DNA of 64,000 bases from Paracoccus bogoriensis (GCF_019431455.1 NZ_JAHYSR010000008.1:45658-109657); one strand, 5' to 3'; counted from the stretch's first letter, positions 16,659 to 26,101 are shown. The notes: a model not told the origin generated them from the letters alone. Numbers and translations are program-made.

Positions 16659-17804
16659 ATGACCGATCATGCGATCCCGGCTGCGCGGCCGGAAAATCCG
16701 CGTTTCTCCTCGGGCCCCTGTGCCAAGATTCCCCGTTATTCGCTGGACATGCTGTCGGACGCGCCTCTGGGCCGCTCGCATCGCGCAGCCATCGGCAAGG
16801 CCAAGCTGGCCGAGGCCATCGACCTGACCCGCGAGGTCCTGTGCGTTCCGGCCGATTACCGCATCGGCATCGTTCCCGGCTCTGACACGGGCGCGGTCGA
16901 AATGGCGATGTGGAGCCTGCTGGGCGCGCGCGGTGTCGAAATGCTGGCCTGGGAGAGCTTCGGCGAGGGCTGGGTTACCGATGTCGTGAAGCAGCTGAAG
17001 CTGGATGCCACGGTGCGCAAGGCCGATTATGGCAAGATCGTCGATTTCACGCAGGTCGATTTCGACAAGGATGTGGTTTTCACCTGGAACGGCACCACGA
17101 GCGGTGTCCGGGTGCCGAATGGCGACGCAATCCCTGCCGATCGCGCGGGCCTGACCATCTGCGACGCGACCAGCGCGGCCTTCGCCATGGACCTGCCCTG
17201 GGACAAGCTGGATGTCGTGACCTTCTCCTGGCAGAAGGTGCTGGGCGGAGAGGGCGCGCATGGCGTGCTGATCCTGTCGCCGCGCGCCGTCGAGCGTCTT
17301 GAGACCTATACCCCTGCCTGGCCGCTGCCCAAGATCTTCCGCCTGACCAAGGGAGGAAAGCTGATCGAGGGCATCTTCAAGGGTGAGACGATCAACACGC
17401 CCTCGATGCTGGCGGTCGAGGATTACCTGGTCGCGCTGAAATGGGCGCAGTCGATCGGCGGGCTGCCGGCTCTGATCGCGCGGGCCGATGCCAATGCCGC
17501 CGCCGTGCGCGACTTCATCGCGGGCAGGGACTGGATCGCCGATCTGGCCGAAGATCCGGCGACGGCCTCGACGACCAGTGTCTGCCTGAAGTTCACGGAT
17601 CCCGCCATCAAGGACGGCGCCGCCTTTGCAAAGGCAGTGGCCAGGCGGCTGGAAAAGGAAGGCGTCGCGCTGGATGCTGGCGCCTATCGCGACGCGCCGG
17701 CCGGTCTGCGGATCTGGTGCGGATCCACGGTCGAGACCGCCGATGTGGCCGCGCTGATGCCGTGGATCGAGTGGGCCTATCGCGCCGAACTGGCCGCACA
17801 GTGA
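16659..17804 (+). CDS. serC: Phosphoserine aminotransferase
   Basis: SerC converts 3-phosphohydroxypyruvate to phosphoserine with glutamate and PLP. The 381-residue protein is the alphaproteobacterial type II form. It opens with [14 protein letters not shown], has the phosphate-binding LGRSHRA block, and its PLP lysine is K193 in [13 protein letters not shown]. The start has GGAAGG eight bases upstream; the same frame is open much further upstream through the mobile remnant, but that part has no family similarity. serA follows after 117 bp. Confidence 0.95.
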   Translation: MTDHAIPAARPENPRFSSGPCAKIPRYSLDMLSDAPLGRSHRAAIGKAKLAEAIDLTREVLCVPADYRIGIVPGSDTGAVEMAMWSLLGARGVEMLAWESFGEGWVTDVVKQLKLDATVRKADYGKIVDFTQVDFDKDVVFTWNGTTSGVRVPNGDAIPADRAGLTICDATSAAFAMDLPWDKLDVVTFSWQKVLGGEGAHGVLILSPRAVERLETYTPAWPLPKIFRLTKGGKLIEGIFKGETINTPSMLAVEDYLVALKWAQSIGGLPALIARADANAAAVRDFIAGRDWIADLAEDPATASTTSVCLKFTDPAIKDGAAFAKAVARRLEKEGVALDAGAYRDAPAGLRIWCGSTVETADVAALMPWIEWAYRAELAAQ

Positions 17805-17814
17805 TCCGTCAGGT

Positions 17815-17870
17815 GCCGGGGGGCTTTGCGCCCCCCGCACCCCCCGCAGGGTATTTTTCCAACGAAGAAG
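17815..17870. repeat. Intergenic hairpin repeat, copy 4
   Basis: GGGGGGC-TTTGC-GCCCCCC hairpin, then CACCCCCCGCAGGGTATTTTT and CAACGAAGAAG. This is the reverse orientation of the elements at 4117 and 11592. It sits between serC and serA, inside a presumed operon, so it may be a processing or attenuation site. Confidence 0.6.
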
Positions 17871-17921
17871 CCGGACGTCAGCGTGGCCAGGCCCGGACGT
17901 TCCCAGACAAGGATGAATGAC

Positions 17922-19511
17922 ATGCCGAAGGTTCTCGTCTCTGACAAGCTGTCGGAAACTGCCGTCCAGATCTTTCGCGATCGCGGCGTCGAGGTGGATT
18001 ACCTGCCCGACCTGGGCAAGGACAAGGAGAAGCTGGCCGAGGTGATCGGGCAGTATGACGGGCTGGCGATTCGCTCGGCGACCAAGGTGACGGAGAAGCT
18101 GCTGGAGCGCGCGAGCAAGCTGAAGGTGATCGGCCGCGCCGGGATCGGGGTGGACAACGTGGACATCCCCGCTGCCAGCAAGAAAGGCGTCATCGTGATG
18201 AACACGCCCTTTGGCAACAGCGTCACCACCGCCGAGCACGCCATCGCCCTGATGTTCGCGGTGGCGCGTCAACTGCCTGAGGCCAACGCCTCTACCCATG
18301 CCGGGAAATGGGAGAAGAACCGTTTCATGGGGGTCGAGCTGTTCAACAAGACGCTTGGCGTGATCGGGGCGGGCAATATCGGTTCGATCGTGATTGACCG
18401 GGCGCTTGGGTTGCACATGAAGGTTCTGGCCTACGATCCCTTTCTTTCGGAAGAGCGCGCCAGGGAAATCGGTGTGACCAAGGTCGAGCTGGACGAGCTG
18501 CTGTCCAGGTCCGATTTCATCACACTCCACGTGCCCTTGACCGAAAAGACCAAAAACATCCTGTCGCGCGAGGCCATCGCCAGGATGAAACCTGGCGTGC
18601 GGGTCATCAACTGTGCCCGTGGGGGTCTGGTCGATGAGGAGGCGCTGGCCGAGGCGCTGAAAGAGGGCCGTGTCGCCGGAGCGGCCTTTGACGTCTTTGC
18701 GGTCGAGCCCGCGACCGAAAGCCCGCTGTTCAACCTGCCCAACGTGGTGGTCACGCCCCATCTGGGCGCCTCGACAACCGAGGCGCAGGAAAACGTCGCC
18801 TTGCAGGTCGCCGAGCAGATGTCCGATTATCTGCTGACCGGCGCGGTGCAGAACGCGCTGAACATGCCCTCGGTCACGGCCGAGGAGGCCGCGATCATGG
18901 GCCCCTGGATCAAGCTGGCCGGGCATCTGGGCGCTTTTGTCGGGCAGATGACCGATGAGCCGATCAAGGCGATCAACGTGCTCTATGACGGTATCGCCTC
19001 GGAGATGAACCTGAATGCGCTGAATGCTGCCGTGATCGCGGGCGTGATGAAGGCCACGAACCCGGACGTGAACATGGTCTCGGCCCCGGTCATGGCGAAG
19101 GAACGCGGCGTGCAGGTCTCGACCACCACGCAGGACAAGGCGGGCGTCTTCGAGGGTTACATCAAGGTCACCTGCGTCACCGAAACGCGAGAGCGCTCTA
19201 TCGCGGGGACGGTGTTCAGCGACGGCAAGCCGCGCTTCATCCAGATCCGCGGCATCAATGTCGATGCCGAGGTCGGACGCCACATGCTTTATACCCGCAA
19301 CAGGGACGTGCCCGGCGTGATCGGTGCGCTGGGCTCGATCCTGGGCAATCTGGGCGTGAACATTGCGAATTTCACGCTTGGCCGGGCGGCCAGCGGCGGG
19401 GATGCGATCGCGATTCTCTATCTGGATGAGCCTATCAACGACGAGGCGCTGGCCGCGCTGGAAAATACCGGCAAGTTCCAGCAGGCCCGCCGGTTGCAGT
19501 TCGAGATTTGA
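17922..19511 (+). CDS. serA: D-3-phosphoglycerate dehydrogenase
   Basis: SerA oxidises 3-phosphoglycerate, the first step of serine synthesis. The 529-residue length is that of the long form with catalytic, intervening (ASB) and C-terminal ACT domains. GVIGAGNIGS is the NAD motif, RAGIGVDNVDIPAA and TPHLGASTTEAQENVA carry the Arg and His of the active site, and HMLYTRNRDVPGVIGALGSI starts the ACT domain, which in relatives senses serine. MPKVLVSDKL was preferred to an ATG three codons earlier because of the distance to AAGGA. Confidence 0.95.
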   Translation: MPKVLVSDKLSETAVQIFRDRGVEVDYLPDLGKDKEKLAEVIGQYDGLAIRSATKVTEKLLERASKLKVIGRAGIGVDNVDIPAASKKGVIVMNTPFGNSVTTAEHAIALMFAVARQLPEANASTHAGKWEKNRFMGVELFNKTLGVIGAGNIGSIVIDRALGLHMKVLAYDPFLSEERAREIGVTKVELDELLSRSDFITLHVPLTEKTKNILSREAIARMKPGVRVINCARGGLVDEEALAEALKEGRVAGAAFDVFAVEPATESPLFNLPNVVVTPHLGASTTEAQENVALQVAEQMSDYLLTGAVQNALNMPSVTAEEAAIMGPWIKLAGHLGAFVGQMTDEPIKAINVLYDGIASEMNLNALNAAVIAGVMKATNPDVNMVSAPVMAKERGVQVSTTTQDKAGVFEGYIKVTCVTETRERSIAGTVFSDGKPRFIQIRGINVDAEVGRHMLYTRNRDVPGVIGALGSILGNLGVNIANFTLGRAASGGDAIAILYLDEPINDEALAALENTGKFQQARRLQFEI

Positions 19512-19520
19512 CCTCGGCAC

Positions 19521-19546
19521 CGCGCCTCGTCATCAAGGGGCGCGGC
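19521..19546. terminator. Hairpin after serA
   Basis: CCGCGCC and GGCGCGG form a perfect 7-bp stem with a 12-nt loop just after the serA stop codon. No T-run follows, so it is a candidate only. Confidence 0.35.
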
Positions 19547-19565
19547 ACAGGCTTTGGGGGGCGAC

Positions 19566-20297
19566 ATGCGGCTTTACGCCATCGGCGACATCCACGGGCA
19601 TCTGGACAAACTGCTGGAGGCCCATGACCGCATCCAGACCGAAGCGGGGCGCAACGCCGTCATCGCGCATGTTGGCGACCTGATCGACCGGGGCCCTGAT
19701 TCGCGTGGTGTGGTGGAACATCTGATACGGGGCCGTGATGCAGGGCGCCCCTGGATCGTGGTGCGCGGCAATCATGACCGTTTCCTGCCGGCCTTTCTGG
19801 AACGGCCGGACTGGGTCGATCCGGGGCTGAGTTCAGGCCAGCACTGGATTGACCACCCCGGTCTTGGCGCGGCCGAAACGCTGGCATCCTACGGGGTCGA
19901 TCCGGGCCTGGATCGCGCGGATCTGATGCGCGAGGCGCAGCGCGCCGTGCCTGCCGATCATGCGCGCTTTCTGGCAAGCCTGCCCTTGTGGCACCTGCAT
20001 CCGCTGGCCCTGGTCGTTCATGCCGGAATCAGGCCGGGCGTCGGCTTGCTGGATCAGGTCGAACAGGATCTTGTCTGGATCCGAAAGGGCTTTCTGGGCA
20101 GCGACACGGATTTCGGCCCGCTTGTCGTGCATGGCCATACTGCGCTGGACACGGCCACCCATTACGGCAACCGGCTGAACATGGACGGCGGGGCAGGCTA
20201 TGGCCGCCCTCTTTGCGCTGCCGTGATCGAGCCCTGGGGTGCGCATCTGCTGACCGCCAGGGGTCGCGTGCCCCTGGCGCCCGAAAGCGCAGCCTGA
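19566..20297 (+). CDS. Serine/threonine-type metallophosphatase (PPP superfamily)
   Basis: This 243-residue calcineurin-like phosphoesterase carries the metal-binding series GDIHGH, GDLIDRGPDSRG, RGNHDRF and HGHT in order. It resembles bacterial PrpA/ApaH-like phosphatases; whether it acts on proteins or on dinucleotides such as Ap4A cannot be told. The start at MRLYAIGDIHGH has GGGGGG four bases upstream. It ends three bases from the stop of the convergent PiT gene. Confidence 0.85.
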   Translation: MRLYAIGDIHGHLDKLLEAHDRIQTEAGRNAVIAHVGDLIDRGPDSRGVVEHLIRGRDAGRPWIVVRGNHDRFLPAFLERPDWVDPGLSSGQHWIDHPGLGAAETLASYGVDPGLDRADLMREAQRAVPADHARFLASLPLWHLHPLALVVHAGIRPGVGLLDQVEQDLVWIRKGFLGSDTDFGPLVVHGHTALDTATHYGNRLNMDGGAGYGRPLCAAVIEPWGAHLLTARGRVPLAPESAA

Positions 20298-20300
20298 GCC

Positions 20301-21755
20301 TCAGGCACCCGACAACAGCAGCGTCAGCCACGAGGCTGCGCCGCCCAGAAGTGCCGTGACCGGCAGCGTGACTGCCCAGGCGGCGAGGATCGTGGCCACA
20401 TGGCTGCGGCGGATCAGGCGGCGGCGGCTTTGTTCCTCTTCGGGAAGACCAGGGCGCGCGGCCTCGCGGCGGCGGCGATCCTGCCATTCCCGGGCAAAGC
20501 CAACGCCAAAGACGCCGCCCACCGCCACATGGGTCGTCGAGACCGGCACCCCGGTGCCCGAGGCCCCGATCACCACGATGGCCGTCGCCAGCGTCACGCA
20601 GAAGGCGCGGCCCGCATTCAAGCGGGTGATGCCGCTGCCGACCATGCTGACCAGCCGCGCGCCGAACAGCATCGTGCCAAGCGCGATGGTCATGCCCGCC
20701 GCCAGCAGGACAGCGCCCGGCACCAGGCCGTAGCCCCCGGTCCGCGCACCGCCCAGGATGACCGAGAGCGGCCCGGCGACATTGCCGACATCATTGGCGC
20801 CATGCGCGAAGCCCATGATCAGGACCGAAACCAGCAGCGCGGGGCGCAACAGCGTCTTGGCGGCAGATTTGCCATCGCGCGCGATCTCTGCCGTGATCCG
20901 CCCGAAGGTGGTGATCCAGCCGATGCCACCCGCCAGCACCGCCAGCGCGAGGCCCAAGCCGCCACGATCGAGTCCCAGACCCAGAAGCCGCATCAGATAG
21001 ATGGTGAACAGCCCGCACATCAGCGCGACCATCCCCGGCAGCCAGAGACGAGCCGCACGGGCGCGGTCCGGCGCCTCAAGCACCTTGTGGCGCAACAGCA
21101 TCACCAGCGCCCCGGCCAGAAGCCCCGCCAGAACCGGCGCCGCCACCCATGTCAGGGCGATCCGCCCGATCGCGCCCCAATCCACGCCCGCGAATCCATA
21201 GGCGGCCGTCCCCGCCCCCGCGATGCCGCCGACGATGGAATGCGAAGTGCTGACCGGCAGGCCGATGCCCGTGGCCAGTGTGATCCAGCAGGCCGCCCCG
21301 GTCAGGGCCGCCAACATGACCAGCGCGCCGGTTCCCGACGCCTCCAGCACGGCCGGGTCCACGATGCCGCCCGCCAGGCGCTGCGCCACCGCCCCACCCG
21401 CAAGGACCGCGCCCGCGATCTCGGCCAGGGCCACCAGGATCAGCCCCGGCACCAGCCCGATGGCCCCCGCGCCAACCGCCGGGCCAAGCGAGTTTGCAAC
21501 GTCGTTCGAGCCGATCGCCAGACCCAGCCAGGCAGCGACGACCAGACCGGCGCCCAGCCAGACATAGGCCGCACCCGCGCCCGACAGACCGACCGCCAGC
21601 AGGATCAGCGCGACGAAGGCCAGCACCATCAGCCCCAGCCGCCAGACCGGGCGCATGGCGTGAAGCTGCGCGGCCTCGGCATGGGTGATGCGGCCCAGAT
21701 CCTTGTCCAGCACGCGGAATTGCCCGCCGCGGCGGCCCGGCTGCGGCTCAGCCAC
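20301..21755 (-). CDS. pit: Inorganic phosphate transporter, PiT family
   Basis: This 484-residue membrane protein has the two PD001131-type repeats of PiT/SLC20: GSNDVANSLGPAVGAGAI in the first half and GFAHGANDVGNVAGPL in the second. It has about ten hydrophobic segments. It takes up phosphate with protons or metal-phosphate. Its start overlaps the stop of the NUDIX gene by 8 bp, so it is coupled to it. No phoU-like pit accessory gene is adjacent. Confidence 0.9.
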   Translation of the reverse strand: MAEPQPGRRGGQFRVLDKDLGRITHAEAAQLHAMRPVWRLGLMVLAFVALILLAVGLSGAGAAYVWLGAGLVVAAWLGLAIGSNDVANSLGPAVGAGAIGLVPGLILVALAEIAGAVLAGGAVAQRLAGGIVDPAVLEASGTGALVMLAALTGAACWITLATGIGLPVSTSHSIVGGIAGAGTAAYGFAGVDWGAIGRIALTWVAAPVLAGLLAGALVMLLRHKVLEAPDRARAARLWLPGMVALMCGLFTIYLMRLLGLGLDRGGLGLALAVLAGGIGWITTFGRITAEIARDGKSAAKTLLRPALLVSVLIMGFAHGANDVGNVAGPLSVILGGARTGGYGLVPGAVLLAAGMTIALGTMLFGARLVSMVGSGITRLNAGRAFCVTLATAIVVIGASGTGVPVSTTHVAVGGVFGVGFAREWQDRRRREAARPGLPEEEQSRRRLIRRSHVATILAAWAVTLPVTALLGGAASWLTLLLSGA

Positions 21756-22203
21756 GGGAAACCGGCGGCAGAGCCAGCAGGATGCGTTTCAACCCCGGCT
21801 CAGCGACCATCCGGGCGGCATCCTCGGGGGCGAACCAGCGGCGGCGGCGCTGGCAGGCTTCGGGGAAATCCTCGACCGCCTCGGTCACGTCCAGCAGGAA
21901 GACCCGCGTCTCGACAGGAATGGCAAAGCCTGCGTCCTGCGTCTTGTCATAGCGATAGCGGCCTAGCTCGGCGTTATGGACATGCCCACGCAAGCCGGCC
22001 TCTTCCCAGGCCTCTTGCGCGGCGGCCCCCGACAGGCTGCGGCCCGCCATTGGCCAGCCTTTGGGGATCACCCAACGGCCTGTATCGCGACTGGTCACAA
22101 GCGCCACATCCCCCGAAACCGGATCACGGCAGACCGCGCCGACCTGCATCGCAGGGGGGCGGCGACCAAGAACCAGTCTGAGCGAGCGGACCAGTGCGTT
22201 CAT
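21748..22203 (-). CDS. NUDIX hydrolase
   Basis: This 151-residue NUDIX protein contains GWPMAGRSLSGAAAQEAWEEAGLRG, which matches the Nudix box with the REUXEE core read as EAWEEAG. The strand VTSRDTGRWVIPKGWP precedes it. That arrangement is common in diphosphoinositol-polyphosphate/diadenosine-polyphosphate hydrolase-like members of this group; the substrate is not assignable. It overlaps arfB by 4 bp upstream and pit by 8 bp downstream. Confidence 0.85.
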   Translation of the reverse strand: MNALVRSLRLVLGRRPPAMQVGAVCRDPVSGDVALVTSRDTGRWVIPKGWPMAGRSLSGAAAQEAWEEAGLRGHVHNAELGRYRYDKTQDAGFAIPVETRVFLLDVTEAVEDFPEACQRRRRWFAPEDAARMVAEPGLKRILLALPPVSRG

Positions 22204-22622
22204 TCCTCGTCGTTTACCTTTCCGCGCAGTATCTTGATGCCGCTTCGTACAGCCTTGGCCTTGAGCCTGCGCCTCTGGCTGCCCAGCGTGGGGCGTGTGG
22301 CGATGCGGCGCTTGGGTTGAACCGCAGCCCGCCGGATCAGTTCCGCCAGCCTTTCGCGCGCAATGTCCCGGTTGCGCGCCTGACTGCGAGTGTCCTGCGC
22401 CAGGATCACTATGGCACCGTCCTGCGTCCAGCGGCGGCCCGCCAGATGCTTCAGCCGCCGCTTGACCGGATCGGGCAGGTTCGGGGAACGCGCCGCCTCG
22501 AACCGCAATTCGACGGCGGTTTCGACCTTGTTCACATTCTGCCCGCCCGGTCCCTGCGACCGGGTGAATTGTTCCGACAATTCCCATTCCGCTATCGCGA
22601 TCTGATCGGTGACGTGAAGCAT
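22200..22622 (-). CDS. arfB: Alternative ribosome-rescue peptidyl-tRNA hydrolase
   Basis: ArfB (YaeJ) releases nascent chains from ribosomes stalled without a stop codon. The 140-residue protein has the GGQ motif at residues 26-28 (SQGPGGQNVNKVETAV) and a basic C-terminal tail (RLKAKAVRSGIKILRGK) that enters the mRNA channel. It heads the arfB-NUDIX-pit operon. No Shine-Dalgarno sequence is visible; instead a palindrome lies three bases upstream of the start codon. Confidence 0.92.
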   Translation of the reverse strand: MLHVTDQIAIAEWELSEQFTRSQGPGGQNVNKVETAVELRFEAARSPNLPDPVKRRLKHLAGRRWTQDGAIVILAQDTRSQARNRDIARERLAELIRRAAVQPKRRIATRPTLGSQRRRLKAKAVRSGIKILRGKVNDEE

Positions 22623-22624
22623 AT

Positions 22625-22639
22625 CCGACGATATGTCGG
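22625..22639. promoter_or_regulatory. Palindrome in front of arfB
   Basis: CCGAC-GATAT-GTCGG is an inverted repeat ending three bases before the arfB start codon, in the place where a ribosome site would be expected. Confidence 0.35.
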
Positions 22640-22678
22640 TCCCGAATCCCAGTTAAAGCGCTTTTTGCGAATTCAAGA

Positions 22679-23554
22679 TTAATTCTCTGGCACTTGGCGC
22701 AGAACGCGGCAGGCTTTCTGCTCGGGCCAATGGGCAAAGGGCAGGACGGCGCCTTCGGTCCGGCTGCGGCGGATGCGCGCGGGGTCGATGACGGCGCGAA
22801 CCCAGCCGGGGGCGTCCATCGCACCTTCGGCGATGATGCCGGTTTCGGGCCAGAACCCGTCAGGCGGGCCGTAGATCGCAGCGCGGCCCCGGTTCTCGTC
22901 CAGAGCGGGCATCCAGGCGCAGGCGCCCACGGTCGGCGCCTGAACCACGACGCATTGGCTTTCCAGCGCGCGGGCCATGGCGCCGATCCGCACGCGGTTG
23001 AAGCCCGCGACCGTGTCGGTGCAGCTGGGGACCAGCAGGATCTCGGCCCCCGCCTCGGCCAGGGCGCGGCCCAGCAGCGGAAATTCGCTGTCGTAGCAGA
23101 TCAGGATGCCGATGCGGCCAAGCGCGGTGTCGAAGACGCGCAGGCCCGGCGCGCCTGCGACATGCCATTCCTCGCGCTCGAACCGGGTCATGATCTGTTT
23201 GTCCTGATGGCCGATCCGGCCCTGCGGCCCGTAGAGAACCGCGCGGTTGAACGGCCGCCCGGACCCGTCGAAGACCGGCCCCGAGCCGGCCAGAATGTGA
23301 CAGCCATGCCGCGCGGCCAGTTGCAGGTGCAGCGCCTCGACCGCCGGCCAGTGGCGGGCGACCTCGTGCAGACTGGCCTGAAGATCGGCCGCGACGGCCG
23401 CCCCGCCAAGCGAGGCCAGCTCCATCGCGGCATATTCGGGAAAGACCAGCAGATCGGCATCGGCCTCGGCCACCCAGGCCGACAGCTTGCGGGCATAGGC
23501 GTCGAAATCGGGCATGAATTCGACGGGATAGGCAGCAGCGGCAATGCGGATCAT
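22679..23554 (-). CDS. Carbon-nitrogen hydrolase (nitrilase superfamily amidase)
   Basis: This 291-residue protein has the Glu-Lys-Cys triad of the superfamily: E40 in LLVFPEYAAME, K119 in GHQDKQIMTRFE and C153 in GILICYDSEFP. It should hydrolyse an amide or carbamoyl compound, substrate unknown. Its start codon overlaps the GNAT gene by 4 bp, and that gene overlaps the SnoaL-like gene by 4 bp, so the trio is translated together. Nitrilase and GNAT pairs are common in bacteria. Confidence 0.88.
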   Translation of the reverse strand: MIRIAAAAYPVEFMPDFDAYARKLSAWVAEADADLLVFPEYAAMELASLGGAAVAADLQASLHEVARHWPAVEALHLQLAARHGCHILAGSGPVFDGSGRPFNRAVLYGPQGRIGHQDKQIMTRFEREEWHVAGAPGLRVFDTALGRIGILICYDSEFPLLGRALAEAGAEILLVPSCTDTVAGFNRVRIGAMARALESQCVVVQAPTVGACAWMPALDENRGRAAIYGPPDGFWPETGIIAEGAMDAPGWVRAVIDPARIRRSRTEGAVLPFAHWPEQKACRVLRQVPEN

Positions 23555-24135
23555 AGCGAGCGCATCCAGAATTGCAGGTCTTTCGTCGTATCCGAGGGCT
23601 GATCCAGGTCGCGCCACACGAAATGCGCGACCACGCCCGGCAGCGGTCGATAGCCGCGCCGCCTCCAGAACCCGTCCAGCGGGCGGTAATCGGCCGGTCT
23701 TGCGGGATGGTCCGCAGGCCGGATCACGCTGCAAAAGGCCGACCAGCGCGCACCAAGCGCACGGGCATGAGCCTCGCGCGCGTCAAAGAAGGCATGGCCC
23801 AGCCCCTGCCCGCGATAATCGGGTAGCAGCACCGATTCCGCGCAATAAAAGATCTGGTCCAGCGGTTCGGGTCGGTCGGCGAAGGCGGCAGCGAAATCGG
23901 CGGCGTGATCGGCCATCGGCGCGCCCGTCGCCGCCCCCACGATGCGCCCGTCATCCACCGCAACGACCACCACCGCACCGGGCGAGAGATAGGCGCGCAA
24001 ATAGTCCCGTTCGTAGTCCAGCGTCCCGCCATAGAGATAGGGAAAGTCGCGAAAGACCGTGATCCGCAGGCGGGCGACATCATCCAGCGCCTCGGCCAGG
24101 GCCGTGCCGGTCAGGACGCGGGTCGTGACGCTCAT
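23551..24135 (-). CDS. GNAT family N-acetyltransferase
   Basis: This 194-residue protein has the GNAT motif A: CAESVLLPDYRGQGLGHAFF, with the acetyl-CoA-binding RGQGLG, then AREAHARALG. The N-terminal half (TVFRDFPYLYGGTLDYE) and the C-terminal DGFWRRRGYRPLPGV are conserved in the nitrilase-associated subgroup. Acceptor unknown. It is the middle gene of a coupled three-gene operon. Confidence 0.85.
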   Translation of the reverse strand: MSVTTRVLTGTALAEALDDVARLRITVFRDFPYLYGGTLDYERDYLRAYLSPGAVVVVAVDDGRIVGAATGAPMADHAADFAAAFADRPEPLDQIFYCAESVLLPDYRGQGLGHAFFDAREAHARALGARWSAFCSVIRPADHPARPADYRPLDGFWRRRGYRPLPGVVAHFVWRDLDQPSDTTKDLQFWMRSL

Positions 24136-24533
24136 CCGCCGACCTGCCGGATCCAGTCGGCCAGGTTGTAATAGGTCGTCACCCGCGCGATGCGACCATC
24201 GCGGATGGTGAAGAACGCGCCGGCAGGCAGACGATAGGTCTGGCCATCGGCCGGGGGCAGCCCCTCGTCGGTTTCCAGATAGGTGCCGTTGACCACGAAT
24301 TCCGCCGCCGCGCGGTCCCCCGCCTCATTGGCGAAGACGACGATGTCGGTCAGCGTCTCGCGGTAGCAGCGGGTCATGTGCGCGTTGAAAGCCGCGAACA
24401 GGTCGCGCCCTTTGCGGACCTGGCCCTCGTTGACGTGATGCTCGACCTCGTCATGCAGCAGGTCCAGCATCCGGTCGGTCTGGCCCGCGTTGAAGGCGTC
24501 GTAATAGGCGGTGATCAGTGACTTGGCGTCCAT
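24132..24533 (-). CDS. SnoaL/NTF2-like (ketosteroid isomerase-related) protein
   Basis: This 133-residue alpha+beta-barrel protein has the typical YYDAFNAGQTDRMLDLLHDEVEHHVN start and an ADFVVNG-like strand with TYLETDEGLPPADGQTY. Such folds act as isomerases, cyclases or binding proteins; no catalytic set is obvious. It is the promoter-proximal gene of the trio with GNAT and nitrilase. Confidence 0.8.
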   Translation of the reverse strand: MDAKSLITAYYDAFNAGQTDRMLDLLHDEVEHHVNEGQVRKGRDLFAAFNAHMTRCYRETLTDIVVFANEAGDRAAAEFVVNGTYLETDEGLPPADGQTYRLPAGAFFTIRDGRIARVTTYYNLADWIRQVGG

Positions 24534-24676
24534 CGTGAACTCCTTTTCCGGTGGGTCAGCCTAGCGGCCTTTCGCGCCGGGGTCACGTCGGCCGAAAGGC
24601 TGAGCCCCCGGACGCCTTGCAATCCCGAGTGAAGCTGTTAGCGCTAGGGTTGATTGACCAGCGAAGGGGTTCTTCA

Positions 24677-26074
24677 ATGAACGAACGGGATCAGATGGGC
24701 AGGCGCGAAATCACCTGTTTCAAGGCGTATGACGTGCGCGGAGAACTGGGCAAGAACCTCGATCCCGACGTGGCCTATCGCATCGGACGCGCCTTTGCGC
24801 AGGCCCGCGCCGCCAGGCGCGTGGTCGTGGGCCGCGACAGCCGCGAAAGCTCGCCCGAACTGGCCAAGGCGCTGATCGAGGGCCTGACCGACGGCGGCGC
24901 GGATGTGCTGGATCTGGGTCTGGCCGGCACCGAAGAGGTCTATTTCCACACCGGCTTTCACAACACCGATGGCGGGATCGAGGTGACGGCCTCGCATAAT
25001 CCGATCAATTACAACGGCATGAAGATCGTGGGTCGGGGCTCGGCGCCGCTGGACCCGGCGACCGAACTGCCGCCGATCGTCGAACTGGCGACCTCGGGCG
25101 ATTTTGCCCCGGCAAGCAAGGGCAGCGTGACCGATTTCAGCCATGCCCGCGCCGAATATGCGTCGCGGATGGCGGATTTCGTCGATGTCTCGGCGCTGAA
25201 GCCGATGAAGATCGTGGTGAATGCCGGGAACGGCACGGCCGGCCCGACCTTTGACGCGATCGCCGCCGAGCTGGAGCGTCGGGGCGCGCCGTTGACCTTT
25301 GTGCGGATGCACCACGATGTGGACAGCAGCTTTCCGAACGGTATTCCGAACCCGCTTCTGCCCGAGAACCAGCCTCCGACCGCAGCCGAGGTCAAGGCGC
25401 AAGGCGCCGATCTGGGCGTGGCCTGGGACGGCGATTTCGACCGCTGTTTCTTCTTCGACGAGGATGGCCGCTTCATCCCGGGCGAATATATCGTGGGCCT
25501 TCTGGGCGCCGCGTTTCTGGAGAAGTCGCCGGGCGAGAAGATCGTCCACGATCCGCGCGTCATCATGAACACCCGCGCCATGATCGCCGAGGCGGGCGGC
25601 CAGGCCGTGGTCAGCAAGACCGGCCACGCCTTCATCAAGCGCAAGATGCGCGATGTCGGCGCGATCTATGGTGGCGAGATGTCGGCGCATCACTATTTCC
25701 GCGATTTCTACTATTGCGACAGCGGCATGATCCCTTGGCTGCTGATGATCGAGCTGCTCTCGCGCAAGGGCAAGACGCTGGCGGAATTGCTGTCGGAACG
25801 GATGCGGCTCTACCCCTCCTCGGGCGAGACGAACTATCATATCGACGATCCCGATGCGGCGATCGGGCGTGTGATCGCCGCCTATGAATCGCGCGCGGAC
25901 AGCCGCGACGATCTAGATGGCGTGTCGCTGGATTTCGGAACCTGGCGCTTCAACCTGCGCAAGTCGAACACCGAGCCGGTGGTGCGCCTGAATGTCGAGG
26001 CCGACGGCGATGCCGCGCTGGTGGCCGAGAAACAGGCCGAACTGGCCGCCCTGTTGAAAGGCGAGGCCGCCTGA
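24677..26074 (+). CDS. Phosphomannomutase/phosphoglucomutase
   Basis: This 465-residue alpha-D-phosphohexomutase interconverts mannose or glucose 6- and 1-phosphates, feeding sugar nucleotides for LPS and exopolysaccharide. The phosphoserine is S106 in TASHNP, the Mg loop is DGDFDR and the sugar loop GEMSAHHYF; the C-terminal phosphate site is RKSNTEPVVRLNVEA. GEMSAHH resembles the AlgC/ManB group. The ATG was chosen because upstream sequence lacks family similarity. Confidence 0.92.
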   Translation: MNERDQMGRREITCFKAYDVRGELGKNLDPDVAYRIGRAFAQARAARRVVVGRDSRESSPELAKALIEGLTDGGADVLDLGLAGTEEVYFHTGFHNTDGGIEVTASHNPINYNGMKIVGRGSAPLDPATELPPIVELATSGDFAPASKGSVTDFSHARAEYASRMADFVDVSALKPMKIVVNAGNGTAGPTFDAIAAELERRGAPLTFVRMHHDVDSSFPNGIPNPLLPENQPPTAAEVKAQGADLGVAWDGDFDRCFFFDEDGRFIPGEYIVGLLGAAFLEKSPGEKIVHDPRVIMNTRAMIAEAGGQAVVSKTGHAFIKRKMRDVGAIYGGEMSAHHYFRDFYYCDSGMIPWLLMIELLSRKGKTLAELLSERMRLYPSSGETNYHIDDPDAAIGRVIAAYESRADSRDDLDGVSLDFGTWRFNLRKSNTEPVVRLNVEADGDAALVAEKQAELAALLKGEAA

Positions 26075-26101
26075 GAGGCGTTCGCAAGGGTCGAAACGAA
26101 A

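Noticed and set aside
16587..19520. A 977-codon open frame antisense to serC and serA
   Set aside because: It mirrors two certain genes and arises from third-position G/C; its translation is low-complexity His/Arg/Gly/Gln with no family pattern.
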